Below, in pieces: positions 24,615 to 38,471 of a DNA stretch of 64,000 nucleotides (position 1 is its first letter; the number at the start of each line of letters is the position of its first letter). Below the pieces are notes generated by a model. The model saw only the letters and a program-made list of their open reading frames with translations. It ran no database searches and was not told where the DNA came from. Made by a program: the position numbers and the translations under genes. This stretch comes from Ifrita kowaldi (taxonomy: Eukaryota; Chordata; Aves; Passeriformes; Cinclosomatidae). The stretch is from assembly GCA_013398055.1 (NCBI GenBank), contig VZRS01006705.1, positions 334,730 to 398,729 of the forward strand, written 5' to 3'.

Positions 24615-27600
24615 GCTTTTGCTCATCACATTTTCTTTTTCAGGCACTGATGCCTCCTTCCCTCTGTGACCTTGAGTGCTGTCATCTGGAATTTCACAGT
24701 GATTAAACAATGTGTTGCCCTTGCAATGCTACTGTGCTCTGTGGCCTCTTGAACTCTAGTATTTTCATCTTGTGTCTGATTTTCACTGTTTTTATGTGAG
24801 TGGATTATAGCTCTGGGTTCCACTGCCACCACTTTGGTTTCCTTGATCCTGTGGAACATTTCCTTTGTCTCATTTGAAGCTTAGTTTTTCATTTTTTGCT
24901 CCTGATTTTTGTTTGTTAGTTTCTTACTCTTTTTAGTTATGGGTCTTAGCAGAGGAAATCATTTTTGCTGCCTAACTAGTCTAAGAATATTGCCCATAAT
25001 ACATGGTACAAAATTTCGTCTGTTTTTATTCCTGTGATGGAACTCTTTCAGTAAGTTCATCGAGTCTTCTTGTGGCTTTCTATTTTAAGGAAGTAATTAA
25101 GAACAAACAAAACGATAAATATAGAGAGCAGCCTGACCTCCTTATTGCCCCTTTAAAGGCTGCTTTGCCAAGTTATTTGCTAAACACTTTTTATTGTGCC
25201 AATAAACAATTGTAAAAATGATTTTTCAAGTTACTGTGAGATTTAAGATTCACGTAAGTATGTTGCTACAATGCATGTGTTAGTGTTTTGTGCACCATTA
25301 GTTTATTTTACACAGGCTGTGTTTTAGTTGAGGCTCTTATGGGAAGGACTTTCTGGTTGCTGTAATTCAGATTATACTTAGGTGTTATCCTTACCTGTGT
25401 GGTGTCTTTGGTGGGTCATGCAGCATATCAAAGATTTTTCCAGGCAATATGTTTTCTAAAGTTTGGCTGAGTCTTGCTTTATGTGGCAGGAGTAATAAAT
25501 CTTTTTCCCTCAATAACCTGTTCATTATCTAATGAATGTACCTAATGAGAGTGTCAAGAGAGAGTCTAATCTTTTTGTTATATTTGTTTGTTCTCTGAAT
25601 ACAAAGTTTACAACATTATTTTCCCATTTTAAATAATCAGTTTCCTCTCACTTTTGTTCACTTTTTCTTACATTCTGGACTTCTCTTGAGCAAGTAAATT
25701 ACAGAAGATTTTGCAGTTTTAAGTCTTAGATAGTGTATTTCTTCATCAAGAGATGTGACCTTAGAAGTGCCTATGTACAAGTGTGGACTTAGAGAGGCTT
25801 AGAAGGTTTTAAGTTAGGCCTCCACAGTGGTATTACCGTAGTGCCTTCCCACCTTGCTTTTTCCTCCTTTTTTCACCTGTTTGGGCTGCACATACTGGTA
25901 ATGGTCTCTGGTCCACATGCTTGAATCAATTTATCCTTTGCCTTCATTTTTCCTTTTCTCACCTACTCAGTGTCTCTGTTTTAATTTCTTCAGTGTTGCC
26001 TGGCCTTAATTTCTACCAGTATCTTATCCCATCTTGAATTATCTGTTGTTCTCATCTTCATCCACTTCAACTCTAGACCTAAGGTTTCTGAGAAAGCAGT
26101 TGCCCAGCTACAGAAGTGCAAATTACTGAGATCTGAAATTATCTTGATGCCTTCTTGCTCAGCTTGGGATCCAGTTTACTTATTTTTACTCCATTTTTGC
26201 AAGTTTGCCCACTTTACAAAACAACATACTTTCTGTAGTCTTACAGCTCTTTTTTTTTTCTCCTACAGCAGCATTTGTCAGTTGAAGTTAAAGAAAAAAA
26301 AAAGACCCACACCTGCAACCCTTTTTCCAAGAATCGAATTGACATCCTGCAAATGCTTCCTATAGATTTTTTTCTTTTGTTGGAAAAGTGGGACTTGATT
26401 CACTAGCCTAACTATACCTGTGTTAACTCTGAGATCCCCAAGAATACCTTGCTTTGCCCTTTCAGTTTCTGACCCACAGGGCACTGATCTCTCTGAAAAC
26501 CGTGTGTCACAGCTGCCATAAATGTGCCCTGAGGCATCTCAGATGACACTAAACAACTTGGTTTCATCAGCTGCACCAGGTTTATGGAGACTGGGTCTTT
26601 CACAGCTTTGTGTGCGGTGGAGTAGCTAGAATTTCTTCTGGAGTGTCACAGAGGTGCAGAGAAGTTGGTTTGGATTTTTCTAATGCGATCAAATATCTTT
26701 TTTTTTCAAATTGTCCTTCTATTTGGAGATGGTATTGAGTCTTTAAGCTGGCTTTATTGCCTCTCCTTTTTTGATATCTTGATTCTCATATCAAGTCAGA
26801 AATCAAGCTCAAAAACATCCTTTACTTGAGAGAAGAATAGCCTGTCAGCAGCAGTACAACAGCAAAATAGAATTACTCATGTATATTCTTTCAGTAGTAG
26901 TAGTTTTGTATTTAACAAGTTTTATTGTCATTTCAGGAACTAATCTTTCTTGCCAACCAATTAGAAATGGTTTCTATAGGTATTATGTTACTATATTTGA
27001 CTTAAAGCCTGCAGAGCAAATTCTTTAGGGTGGAATCCAGTGACAAGGATTCCAGGCAGGTCGGCATTAAGTTAATTTAAATCCTTTCATACTGCTGACT
27101 GTACTGACTTGGTATCTTGGTTGCAGGTTATAGTGAGTAACTGATTATTTTTGTATCTGTAAAGACAATTAAAACCAGCTGGTTTAGATAAGAATTTGTT
27201 TATAGAAGAGACTGATCAGTGGTTCTTGTCTACAGTTTGCATGGCTACTAGAAGAGACATGTTAGAATTTTGAATTGATGAATAATATAGTTCTGCTGGC
27301 TTTTTCTTTTTAATACTCAACAGGAGCACTTCCTGTATTTTTCCAGAACTGATTCTGCACATAGTCTGGTCTCTTGCTTCAGCAATTTCCTTATTATCTG
27401 TGAATGCATTTCATTATAAAGTTGCACTTGGATTTCTTAAAAGCCAAATGGATTGATCTCCTTCATAAAAAATTCCATTCGAATTGGTCTTATTCTAGGT
27501 TGCAGTGGCCACACGTTTATTCTACATACTTAGTGTTGACTTAGAAATTTTTGGTGTCAGAAGAAACTGAAGCATACAGATACCCTTTCAAAAGTAGAAT

Positions 27601-30600
27601 TTGGGAAGTTAACTGGTAGGCTGCTTCCTAATTTTGCCGCCGTTGGTTAAATGGAGATGTTAATGCTGTGGCACTCGTAGCATAACATTTTTCAGTACTA
27701 CCAAATTCATAGTATGGTCTAAAAAAGAAGAAAAATAACCCAAAAATGAAGTTACCAGGAGAGGAAAAACTGGGTAGTCCAGTAGAAAGTGATTGTAGGG
27801 ATTTCAGAAATTTCTCAGTTTCTTGCTGAGAAACACTTGTCTTGGTTATAGTTAATTCTTATTCCTCTGTTAGATTTGTATATGCATTTTGATAGATGAG
27901 AAAAGAACAGCCCATATGTGTTTTAAAAGAAATTACAGAGTTAAGTATTAATATTTCTATCTTTTTGTCTGTGGGGAGCATATTAACTTTTCTTTTGAAG
28001 TTCTGTGAAGTAAAAGATTTCAGCATTTAATGCTGTTTGCCCGAGGAGAAAGAAAGGAAGAGAAAGTAATATTTTTGGATAATTGGAAATGTAATTACAT
28101 CATAGTAATTATTGGCTGGTATATCTACAGCAGTGAGATAAGTATGGTCTGAGTGAAGGTTTTGCTTGCCTTGCTCTTACACTGGAATGATCCTGGTCAG
28201 TAGTGCTATGGAGCCCCACACAGTTGGCCTTCCATTGAGGGAATAAGGGCCAACAGAGTTGAAACTTAGGCAAAACTAGAAACTCGTACTGGAGATGTAA
28301 GGAAAAGAGTAGTTAAGTCATTTTGGTGAGAAGGGTAGAGAATTCAGGCCTATATTGATTTTTTCATTGTTTTTTTTCCTCCAAGGTTAAAATGGTAACC
28401 ATTCTCAAACTCTAAACACAATAATTTTGCAAATGACTTTATTGGTTAAAAGTGTTGTTTTTATTTACCCCAGCACAATTACATTTGAAGAGGGCAAGCC
28501 ACAGAAAATATCATGTAAACATTAAATATAGTACTTGCTATAGAAATGGCTCTTTCTAGTAGGTCAAGACAAACTGTTAGCTTGTGATTCAAAATATTTA
28601 GCACCTTATATTTTGTAAGCTTCCTGCAGAGGCTAGTGTTAATATTTTTGTCAAGTTAAACCAGATTTGCATTGGTTGTTGGGATTGTTTAATTACCTTT
28701 TATTTGAGTGTAACGAAGCATTTTTCATTTATGCATCATAGCCCTGCCAAGCAAACTGTTGACTGCAGTTTTAACTTCTCTGGTTTTTGATATTTAACAA
28801 GAACAAAACTCAGATTTAGAATGGATTCTCTTAATCTGTAGTCTGATGTGTTATGGTGTGTTTTTGCTGCAAGTGTGGGACTTAGGAAAATAGCTCATGT
28901 TCATAGCTGAGTAGGGCAAATTCCTTCCGTGGTGCCTAAGCCTTTTAGAGTCAAAAGTGTTACCTTTTCTGTTGTACTATGTAAATTAAGCAAGACATAA
29001 GTGAGACTGTATGGAAGGGGAGAGCACAGAGCAGAGAAGTTGGAGAGACTGGGGGTGATGTGTATGGATGTCTGATACAGTTAAAGAAAAGGTTCTTTTT
29101 TTCTTTTCTTTTAGGAACTAGCTGAACATCTTTGGCTTCATGGCAGAAGTGAAACTTAATAGAATAAGATTTGACTGAGGGAATGCTGTTTTCATTTTTA
29201 AATATGTTAAAAATTTGTTCTAAGGTCAAATCTTGGGATCTTTAGTAGTAAGATGCTGTATTTAACTTCCAGAATGAAAGCCACTGATGATAGAGGATCA
29301 CTGCTTTTTGCTAACTGTTAACATTGAAGTGGAAACAACATTTTGTTCTGTACTTCTTTGTCTCTATTAAATTGTCAGCCAGCCTGTGTGAGGTTTGATT
29401 GTAGCAGAATAAATTAGGGTTTGCATTTGGCTAAAAACCTATGGTACTATAAGAAGGAGAGCATAAATGATACATTTCCGTTTAGTTAGAACATAAGAAC
29501 AACGGCATCATTTTTAGTTTCCATGGGGCTGTAAAATGTTTTGAGTATGGTCTCAGCAATAGTGTTCTGTGACTGTATAATTGACAGGCACTGAAATATT
29601 AGTTTTATTTGTTTTGAAGCCTAGAGAACCTATGTAGCTATATAACATGGCCTTTTGGAAATTGAGTACACTATAGGAAAAATAATCTTGAAATATGCAT
29701 TGGCATTAATATTGATTATTTGGTCTCAAAGTGACTTTTATTAAACGGACTTGGGAATTTGGATTTCAGGCATGTTTACCTTGGACACGTAGAAGCAATT
29801 TCAGCAATTACAAGTAATTATGAGTAACAGAAAATCAAGTATCACAATGTTAATTTTTACTCTGGATTCTGTCCATTGTACCTGAATAGTTCTTTGGTGT
29901 CAGTAAGTCATGAACACTCTTAAAATCCAAATATCTGCATAGTTGGTCACTCACTGTGGATAAGGACTCATAATGCCACTAATATTTAGTGGAAGAAGGG
30001 GTCTGGTAAAGAACAAATATGAGCACGTGAGATAGGTAATAGAGTGGTTTGTCCAGCTGCAACATGATGTATCTGACCTCGGTGTGGCCATACATCACAC
30101 ATGAGTGGTCAGAGAGAGGGTACCATCCCCCAGCAGGAATCATTGCACGGCATGTGCAGCTGACCTGAACCCCAAATTGTTAAAGTTTACCACCTAGCAT
30201 GTTAAACTAATAATGCCAACTTTAATTTACTGTTACATTGGGCACTGCATGTATTGGTGTCCTGGGAGCTGCTATGAGTTCACTCTGTGAAAGGAAAGAG
30301 TTTGTACCTACTTGAACCTCCATGTTGTACCTACTGCCACAGCTTTCCTGAGGTTCACCCCTTCCTGTGCAGCTCGTAGAGGTGGATACAGTTTATTGCC
30401 TATCTCACTACTCAAGCAGAGTCTTGAAGCTGCCTCGTGGTGTATGGTTCTGTAATAGTTTTTCACTTATCAGATATGGAGGTGTAACATCAAAAATACA
30501 CTGTTATTTTGATCCTTTTTTATTCTAAGCAGCTTTTTTTAGTATGTGTGTAGTTGGAGTGCAGCTCCTAAGTGAGCTGAGCTGTGGATATATCTGTCTA

Positions 30601-32379
30601 CTCTGTTTCACCAACTCTGTTAAAGCAGGAATGCAGAGAATGAAAAGCATGCAGCTAGCACCTGCAGTATGAAAAGTGTGTGCTAAATGAGTTACTTAGC
30701 ATCACATAGGAACATGGCAAAAGCACAGGTACAGTCCTTTCCTTTGGAGTAGCATTGGGCTGCCTCAGTAAGGCCAGGCTTTTTCATTGTGCTGTGTTCT
30801 GAGTTATTCATAACATGCCTCTTTCAAAACTCAGTCAAAGAATGTATTAAGGTGAATCTCCTTCAGTACATAACCTCAAGTTCACTGCTCTTTATGTAGA
30901 AATTGATGAGATTGTTGAAAGGAGCCATGCATGACATTTTAATTGCAGTAAATATCAGGAAAAGTGTTGTGTTGTTGTGGTATAGGAACTACCCAATCTA
31001 GTAAACATCAACTTTTCTGAATTCTTCAGTGCTGTATTATAGTTGAGGCAATCGAGTAATTATTTTCTCTTACTTAATATAGATGCATTTTCTGTTGCAA
31101 TTTTATGCCTTTTCCTCCAGGACTGGTGCCTGTTTCGTTCTTTTAAACAAAATTTAAATGAAATTAAAGGGTTTATTTTTATGTTGAGTGTGTCAGGAAT
31201 TTTAACTGGCAGACCTCTGCTATTTTCTGCACCCCATACTTACACGTGCTCCTGACAGCTGTGAAAGGAAGGTGGGAGTGCGGACAGGAGAAACCCACAC
31301 TGTGCTCTACTCGTTGCATGATCAGTGAGTTTGCAATTTGGAGCCATGCTGTAGAGAATACCTACCCCAGACTGGCCAGTGGCTTCTTGGTCATGAGCCT
31401 TCATCCTCTGCAATTAATCTTCATGGCATCCTTGCTTCCAGCTAAGGCCAAGATAAGTTTACAGAATATCCGCAATTAAAACTGTCACGTTAAATGCCTT
31501 GAGATGGTGACATCACTGAGCCAGCAATGATGTGGCTTTGCAAAATCTGTTCATCTAATGCTTTCCTCTAATTCTGCATTCACAGTTTGGTAAGAAATAA
31601 AAAGTGGTGTAACTTTCTCTGAACAGAATTGTTTATAAGGGTTACCATGCTGGTTTTACTTTGCTGTGTGGATTTTAAACGAGTCATAACACATAGCAGG
31701 CAGCCTTTTTTTCTAATGTCTGCTACCTCATAAATCTGTTTTATGCAAAAGCTCAGTTATTCTTTTGTATTGTTATAAAGAATGATGGGGAGGTAGACAA
31801 GTAAGGCTAGAAACACTTATTTTTATTTTTAAATTTTTTTTCTTGAACAGTGGGTGGGTTTTTTTGAAAGCTCAGATGCATATGACCACCTCTTGATCTA
31901 TATGAACTCTGAAGTATGTGTACTAGTGAAATACTACAACCCAAATTTCTTTTAATTGCATGTCTTGTGACACTGGCAAGATGAGAGCTCAGTGCCAAGC
32001 TGTGATGAAGTTTTATATTTTCAGTTAATTTTAGTCTCTCCATTTAAATGTGCAATACTGCATTTCTCTTGGCCAGAATTTGGGTAGTTGGAATGGTTCC
32101 TATTGAACTGTGTATTCTTCCTTCTAAGAGTTGGCGGTGGTGAAGAGAAGAGAGGGAGTAAGTGATACTAATTTTTAAAAGCTCTGGTATTTTGAAAGTC
32201 GTGACCTTAGTAATTTGCAATTGACTTTTAATAGACAAAACACAGCCATCTAAATATGCTACTTTTTATTGAAACAAGATCAGCTTTCTAACTCGGTGTT
32301 TTGAGGCAACCCTCAATAGTGTTTGAATTGCCATTTGAGATAGAAAGCAATAATGTATTTCATGTTTCATTGCTTGCAG

Positions 32380-32432
32380 AGGAGGAAGAAGCCGCGCTTC
32401 AGGAATTTGACTTCATCCCCCAAAACATCTGA
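32380..32432 (+). other. Exon-like island (possible cryptic or alternative exon)
   Basis: Directly after a pyrimidine-rich acceptor ending TGCTTGCAG (32371-32379) comes a GC- and CpG-containing stretch that reads, in the frame starting at 32382, EEEAALQEFDFIPQNI followed by TGA (32430-32432). It stands out from the surrounding AT-rich intron. Spliced onto BABAM2 exon 3 it would give an immediate TAG stop, so if used there it would act as a poison exon. No strong donor or AATAAA lies close downstream. I do not recognise the peptide. It may also be chance or the relic of another gene. Confidence 0.3.
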
Positions 32433-32607
32433 TGCTTATCTTGCATGTGAATTTTTTGTAAAAATTGTATGGATATATACATGAAATATATGTAATGTAG
32501 CCATCAAGTTCTGTGTTTAAAATGTGTGTTGTATGTGATTATTTTATATTTTATTTATAAGCACATGTATAAAAGTGCAAACAGTGTTTTCATTTATTGC
32601 TTTTCAG

Positions 32608-32702
32608 GGGATATAATTTTTAATGCTCACTATCCTGACCTGCCACCAGATTTTATCTTTGGAGAGGATGCTGAATTTTTGCCAGATCCTTCTGCCTTGC
32701 AC
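32608..32702 (+). CDS. BABAM2: BABAM2 exon 4 (residues 69-100)
   Basis: A 95-base exon between TTTTCAG and TTGCAC|GTAAGT. Two bases complete Trp69, then 31 codons follow (DIIFNAHYPDLPPDF, IFGEDAEFLPDPSALH), ending in phase 0. The YPxLPPDF segment is the proline-rich stretch typical of UEV/E2-like folds and is well kept. The last codon is CAC (His100), where I recall Gln in human. This places C rather than the usual G at the last exon base, beside an otherwise perfect GTAAGT donor. Skipping this 95-base exon would shift the frame. Confidence 0.97.
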
Positions 32703-35700
32703 GTAAGTACTTTACTGTTTGAGAGCCTTACACCTTTCAGAGAGACTTCACTTTTTTAGAATAGCTGCAGCAACAATGCAAAATAAAAAAGAAAAACACC
32801 TTTTATCTCACAGGTATTTTGAGTGTAAACACATTGCTTTCTAAAGTGGTTTAAAGTTGAATCCATAAATGGGGGATGAGGGGAGAAGTTTAAAACATTT
32901 TAATCAAGACAATATTGCCTTTATAGTAACTATATAGAATAACTGTAAAATATGTTTGTTTAATATCTGACCATCTTAAATGATCTGTCTCAGGAAAAAA
33001 GTTGATAAATTGTGTCTTTAAAAGCATTTATTTCTAAAATAAAGTAGCATAATTTGGTGTAGCATTGTTGATTTTTGTTTTCTGTTGAGGAAGGATAGAA
33101 CTAGGTAGTGTGTTATGGGAACCACTGCATCAAAGAAAGCTATCCACTCATGTGTGTTAGGGTTATGTAGACAAAGAAATGACCTTCTAAAAGGTGGGAG
33201 GGACAAAAATTAATGAGAAAATACTTTCATACAGCCTTAGTACTACAGAAGAAGAAACACCACAACCCGAAACCAAGCATTTTATTCACTAATCACAGCC
33301 TCAATTAGTAAAGCCTTGTTTGAAGAAGATAGCAGTGCTTATGCTTCTAGAATACTTCTCCCTCTCAAAACTTACCAATAGTTACTAAAGAGACCCTTTG
33401 CAGAGCCCTGACCTGCAGCTCCTCTTGTGCGTTATGAGCACATCTCCAGAGCTCCCCGAAGGCAGTGGCTGTCATGATGTGGTGCAGGTGTCATGCTGGA
33501 GGTTGAACAGGTCCTTGATGTGTGACATGACAAGTGCTGGGTTTTGGTTTTAATTTTCACTTCATAGTAAGTTATATACAAAAATCGGAAGAACTGGTTT
33601 GAATAATTATTTTCAGCGTTCCTAACAGAATTTTTAAAAGGTGAATGTCATATTTCTTTTCCTCTCCTGGTAATTTTGCTGTTAAGCTTGCAAACTCCTT
33701 TGGGAAGGAGGCATGGTGCTGATGAACAGCTATTTCATTAGGCTAGTTTATAGAAAAGGTTTTACTTTCTATGATGATTCCAGAATTGTTTTCACAATCC
33801 TTTTTTTACCAGTTCTATTTTCCTCTTTTTCTCATTTGTTTCACAATCTTACAACCTCCTGAGCAGTGTTCACATTAGAAACTACTTTTTGTAGTTGATA
33901 TTAAAAAAAGAGAAACACCTTTTAATGTGTTGGAAAACAAAAATTAATACCAAATTGCAAATGAGATATAAAATAATTTGGGACATCTTGGAGAAATGCT
34001 GTTCAGATGGAGAAGCTTGCTGAGAGTGGTATGGTGCCATATTTCTCATGTGAAAAGAAGTCACTAACAGTAGTGATCCACAGGAAAACCTGCAATGATA
34101 AAAACATCCTTATTTTTCTTTCTTTCTTACATTTTTCATTAATGATGCTTCTTTTGGGAGTGTTGCTTTTCTTCTGCCTAAGCACAGAACAAATTTCCTG
34201 TCTTCTTTGTTGAAAAGCAACTTGGAAGAGCCATTTGCTTCTTGATACATAATGAGATATTAGCCTGTTTTAAAGTAATTAGAACAAACCAAAGAAGAAA
34301 TCTGCAAGCCAGTGGTTTTCCTTTGGTCATTATGCCTTGCTGAAGCGTTCGCTATGTAAATGTAACCTTTTCTGATAAGGTCCTTGGTCATTCGCCCTCA
34401 GTTCGTCCTGATGGTATCAGAGCATGTTATTCCCACCTTGCAGCTGTGGTCTATATAGTGTACCTTTGGGTTTGCATTCACTGTTTAATGTTCCCTATGG
34501 TTTGTAGACTTTTTCTTCAGAATGTTGCATTAACAATAACTTGCTTGTTATGCTAAGTCTTTGAATAGTTCCCTTTTTTCCAGAAATGTGAGAACTGTTT
34601 AATGAAGATAATTTTACTTGAATTCTAAGATATTAGCAGAATTCTTAAATGTGTTAACGTGGCTGTCTACTGACTAGAAGTAAAATACAGATTAGCACAT
34701 TGACCGTAATTTAATGCTTTTAATCTTGAGTAGTTTTCAAATACTTCTGATGCAACAGTTCCTGGCAATCAAAACAGAATCTACCATGCACAAAAGCATG
34801 TAGATGTTATTCAATGAGGAGCACAGTCTCTAAGTAAGTAATATGTGCCATCGGATCTGTGGGAATTCTGACATTGAGCCTGGATGCACTGCTCTCATCT
34901 GTCTGAGTGTCTTGTTTTCCAAGCAGAATTCATCACATGTTGTTAGATGGCTTGAGTCAGGCATTATGCTTAGCTTGAAAGGAGAACCAGGTGCTCCAGA
35001 TTCCTTAAGCTCGTGTGGCTCTAATGGAGGCTGTCAGTAGGCTTCCCTGAAGACATTTGAATGGCTGTGTTGCAGATCATTTCAGTCACTCTTCAGTTTC
35101 CATGGCCATGGGCAGACCTTCCAGTTAGGTTTTCATCTGAGTATGGTAACAGGTGTTCAGTTAAGCACTGTTAGCCAGACAGCTAAAGCAAGATTCCAGA
35201 AATACTGCATTTTAAGAAGTAAGTGCTGTAGATGAATAGTTCGTGTTTTGGGGTTTTTTTTTCCCCAGAGAATTCCAAAATGATTAGGCCAGTATTTCAG
35301 CAGTAGAGCAGTGTGTTGAGCACTCTTGTTTTATAAGCAGAGCTAATGCTTTCTTGAATTGATATTGCAATTGCAGAATCAAGTTCAAAACGCACATTGA
35401 AATTTAGCTTTGCTTTTGTGTCTTGCACAAACATTAAAGTCACTTGGGTTTGAAACTCAGCTTGAGTCTCAAGTTCAGCACTGCAAAATATGTGCTTCAT
35501 TACATATCTTACCAATAGTGGTTACTCTGCTGGTCACAGGGTCTAATCGTGTGCATGCTGACCTTGTAGGATGATGTAGGCCTTGTGGAGCAGTTCAGCA
35601 GCGGGGCAAGTGGTCCTTTTGGTTTGTCATACAGTTTTAATTACAGTCAGGGGGCTAAATTCTTTAGGTTGGTGGTGCTGTTCATGCTCAAAGAGTTACT

Positions 35701-37763
35701 AAAAATAAACATTTTTACTTTTTATTGTCATTAAGAATGTTTTCCTATCAAATGCATTTGATACGTGCATGTATAGTATGCATAAATAAAATCAGCTTCT
35801 CAGAATGTAAATAGAAAAGTTCTTTCCTGCTCTAGTGTTTATTCATTTTAGATGACAAGTATTAGAAATGTATTTTAAAAACAACCTATGATTCACTCCG
35901 TTCTGATTAAAAATTCAGTTAGCACACAACAAGATTAGTGATTGTGTACGGATGAGATTAATTTGGAGCTCATTACAATGACGCCAGTTTGAGTAACAAG
36001 AATTGTTTGTTATGTTAGCCTAGTTGATTGTTAATGTGAGCCAGTTAATAACTGAAGTGCTTATTCAAAATGTTAACCCCATTTTTGCAATGATTTTGAA
36101 GTCTCTTCTGTTTGGCGAAGAGGATGCAATAGAAGTAAGGTAGTAAGCAAGGTAACTGTCAGTTCCAGGAAATGAGTACCTTAGTATTCTACTTCAGGTC
36201 TCCAGCTAGTCTCCCCAGAATTATTCTGCCCACCCACTGCTATCAAAAAGGCTTCATTAGCCTTAGTGGGAATGGAGACAAGAGGACATGAGGATTTCCT
36301 GAAGCCTACTAAGTGCAGAGTATGTCCTTCTGGGCTAGTTTATAGCATATGCCTTGGGGGAATACTTAGTGCTGCATTTGTGTAGGAGGAAGATATTGTC
36401 GTCCCAGATCTTTAGAGAATGGGCCACTGCAGTTCTCCTCCCAGTACCTAGCATTGGGAGGATCGTTTTCACTTGTGTAATTATTGATTCTGAGTACAGA
36501 TTCCAGTCACTGTGGAGTTAATTCAGCTCACTGTGCTACTCAAGTGTATTGGCTGTCACACTCTATATCTTGTGTAGACCAATGTTTGTTTTTTAAATTC
36601 TTGTATTTGTGCTTATTAGACTCATTTGGCTATATGATGACTGTCATGAAGATTGTATTTTTTTGTGTGTCTGTGTTCAAAGTCTTAATCGTTACTTCTG
36701 TTGGTTTCTGAGTTAGATTTTAATGGGTAGTGAAGAGATCCTTTAAATATCCCTCTGTTCCATTAATTGTTCTTTATTTACTCAGGTGCATGAGACACAT
36801 GTTTAACAGTGTCAATTGTCCCCCTGCTCACAGTAACTCCAAAAAAGCCCAAGCACTCCTTATATTAACTAAAGCCATTTGAACTATTTTGCTCTAAAAT
36901 GTCTGTCAGTTGTATTGTTAGCAAAGATTCAGATGTTGTATATTCTAGTGTGACTAGAGAGAGACTCCTGTAAGGGCAATGAGCTCAATGGTTTTTTGAG
37001 TGTGATTTTAAAATACAAAGCCACAGCAGTGGGTTCTGCTTGTCTGGGAAATGCATGGGTAAGTTCAACCTATTTAGCTCTTCTGTGCACTCTATTTCAA
37101 ATGGCAGCAGCAGATTTCATTCTTGGACCCCAAACCTGCTGCTCTTGTACTGAAAGCCTTAAATTACTTTGGCTTCAGTTGAACTTGGGGAATTTAAGTG
37201 AAACAGAATGCAGAATTGGATCCTTCATTTTATTAGAAGGTTTTTTCCTTATTTTGAACTACTTTATATTCCCATTTATTGTGTTCTCTTTTCAGTCATG
37301 TCTTGACTTTATATGTCAAAATGTGTTTTGATTATTTATAATCCAATGTTATTTGTCATTTAATTTTCTGAAACAAACATGAATTCTGAAAACTTTTTAT
37401 TCCTGTCCCTCTCTATTGATCCTACCTAGTTGTATATATGGGGGATGTAGATATGTGTGCACATGTATATATGTATATATGCATGTAGTCACTGCAGCCT
37501 TGCTGAGTATTTGTCTGGTATTGATAGGCAGTGGAAAAAAAAATCACATTTTATACCATCAGAGAAGCAATTTAATTCAGGAACTTTCCCAAGGACTTTT
37601 GACTGGTATTGTTGTGTAGTTACAGTATACATTTTTGTCCACATGTTCGAACAATAGAGATATGCCAGTGCAGCATTCCTTTTAAAGCCAGATCTGAAAG
37701 AATGTTATTTTGAATGTATTTTGATCTGGTTTTGGTGTCTGAGCTCCACACAGTTCCTTAGGG

Positions 37764-37835
37764 AATCACAAAATCACAGAATAGTTAGGGTTGGAAGGGC
37801 CCTCTGGAGATGATCTAGTTCCACCCCTCTGCCAA
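37764..37835 (-). mobile_element. CR1 LINE 3' fragment, antisense
   Basis: The stretch starting AATCACAAAATCACAGAATA and running through GGTTGGAAGGGCCCTCTGGA and ATGATCTAGTTCCACCCC is the reverse complement of the CR1 3' untranslated end. Similarity fades after about 37835. It is a short, 5'-truncated insertion. Confidence 0.88.
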
Positions 37836-38458
37836 GTTGAGTAAGTAGTGGGTTTAAAATGAGAAATCCCCAAAAGAGGATTCTGGCTGGGAATCCTCTC
37901 CTGGCATAGCCTGGCCAACGTGACTGCAGCCTGTGTGAGGCCAGCATTCAGGAGGTCCTTCTGAGAAGTCACACAGTGCTGAGAGCAAGTGTTAGGATTA
38001 TTTGTGTAGATGTGTGGTAAAGATGGTGGCTGTACAGTCCAGCAGAAGGAGTTCAAGAGGATGACAGAAAAAAGTTTTTCCTGTCATCTTTCCATCTTTG
38101 AGTCCTTCAAGACCTTTCTATACTGGGAAATTATACCTTTTTCTACTTGTTTTAGTCTTCTTAATTTCTCTAGCAGCCTTTTGTTTTTGTCCTTTTTGTC
38201 TAGAGTTGTTAATATTTATGGGGCTGAGAGAGGGTTAGCCACCTTGTATTACTTTGTCATTTTCTATTCATGTAAAATCATTGCATATATTTACCTCACT
38301 TTCTTTTTGTCAAACTTCAGCATTTCCTAGCACAGTTTATAAAATGTGGCTTTCTATCTCAAAGTGTAAGCAGAAGAGAATATGCTGAGGTTACAAGTTC
38401 TACTTTACTTAATTGCAGCATTTTGGCTGGACTTTTCACTTAGTGAATCCAGAAATTT

Positions 38459-38471
38459 AAAAAAAAAAAAA
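38459..38471. repeat. Poly-A run, 13 bases
   Basis: Simple A13 homopolymer in intron 4, with no adjoining retroelement recognised. Confidence 0.9.

Larger units (their letters stand above)
20615..32607 (+). other. BABAM2: BABAM2 intron 3 (12.0 kb)
   Basis: Begins GTAAGT and ends TTTTCAG. It holds three copies of a short sequence at 21098, 22541 and 22577, a degraded plus-strand CR1 (21364-21880), an (ATTGT)4 microsatellite (24101-24123), a 17-T run (24598-24614) and an exon-like island at 32380-32432. A relatively GC-rich patch at about 23230-23600 is open on both strands, with no recognised product. Nothing else is identified. Confidence 0.9.
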
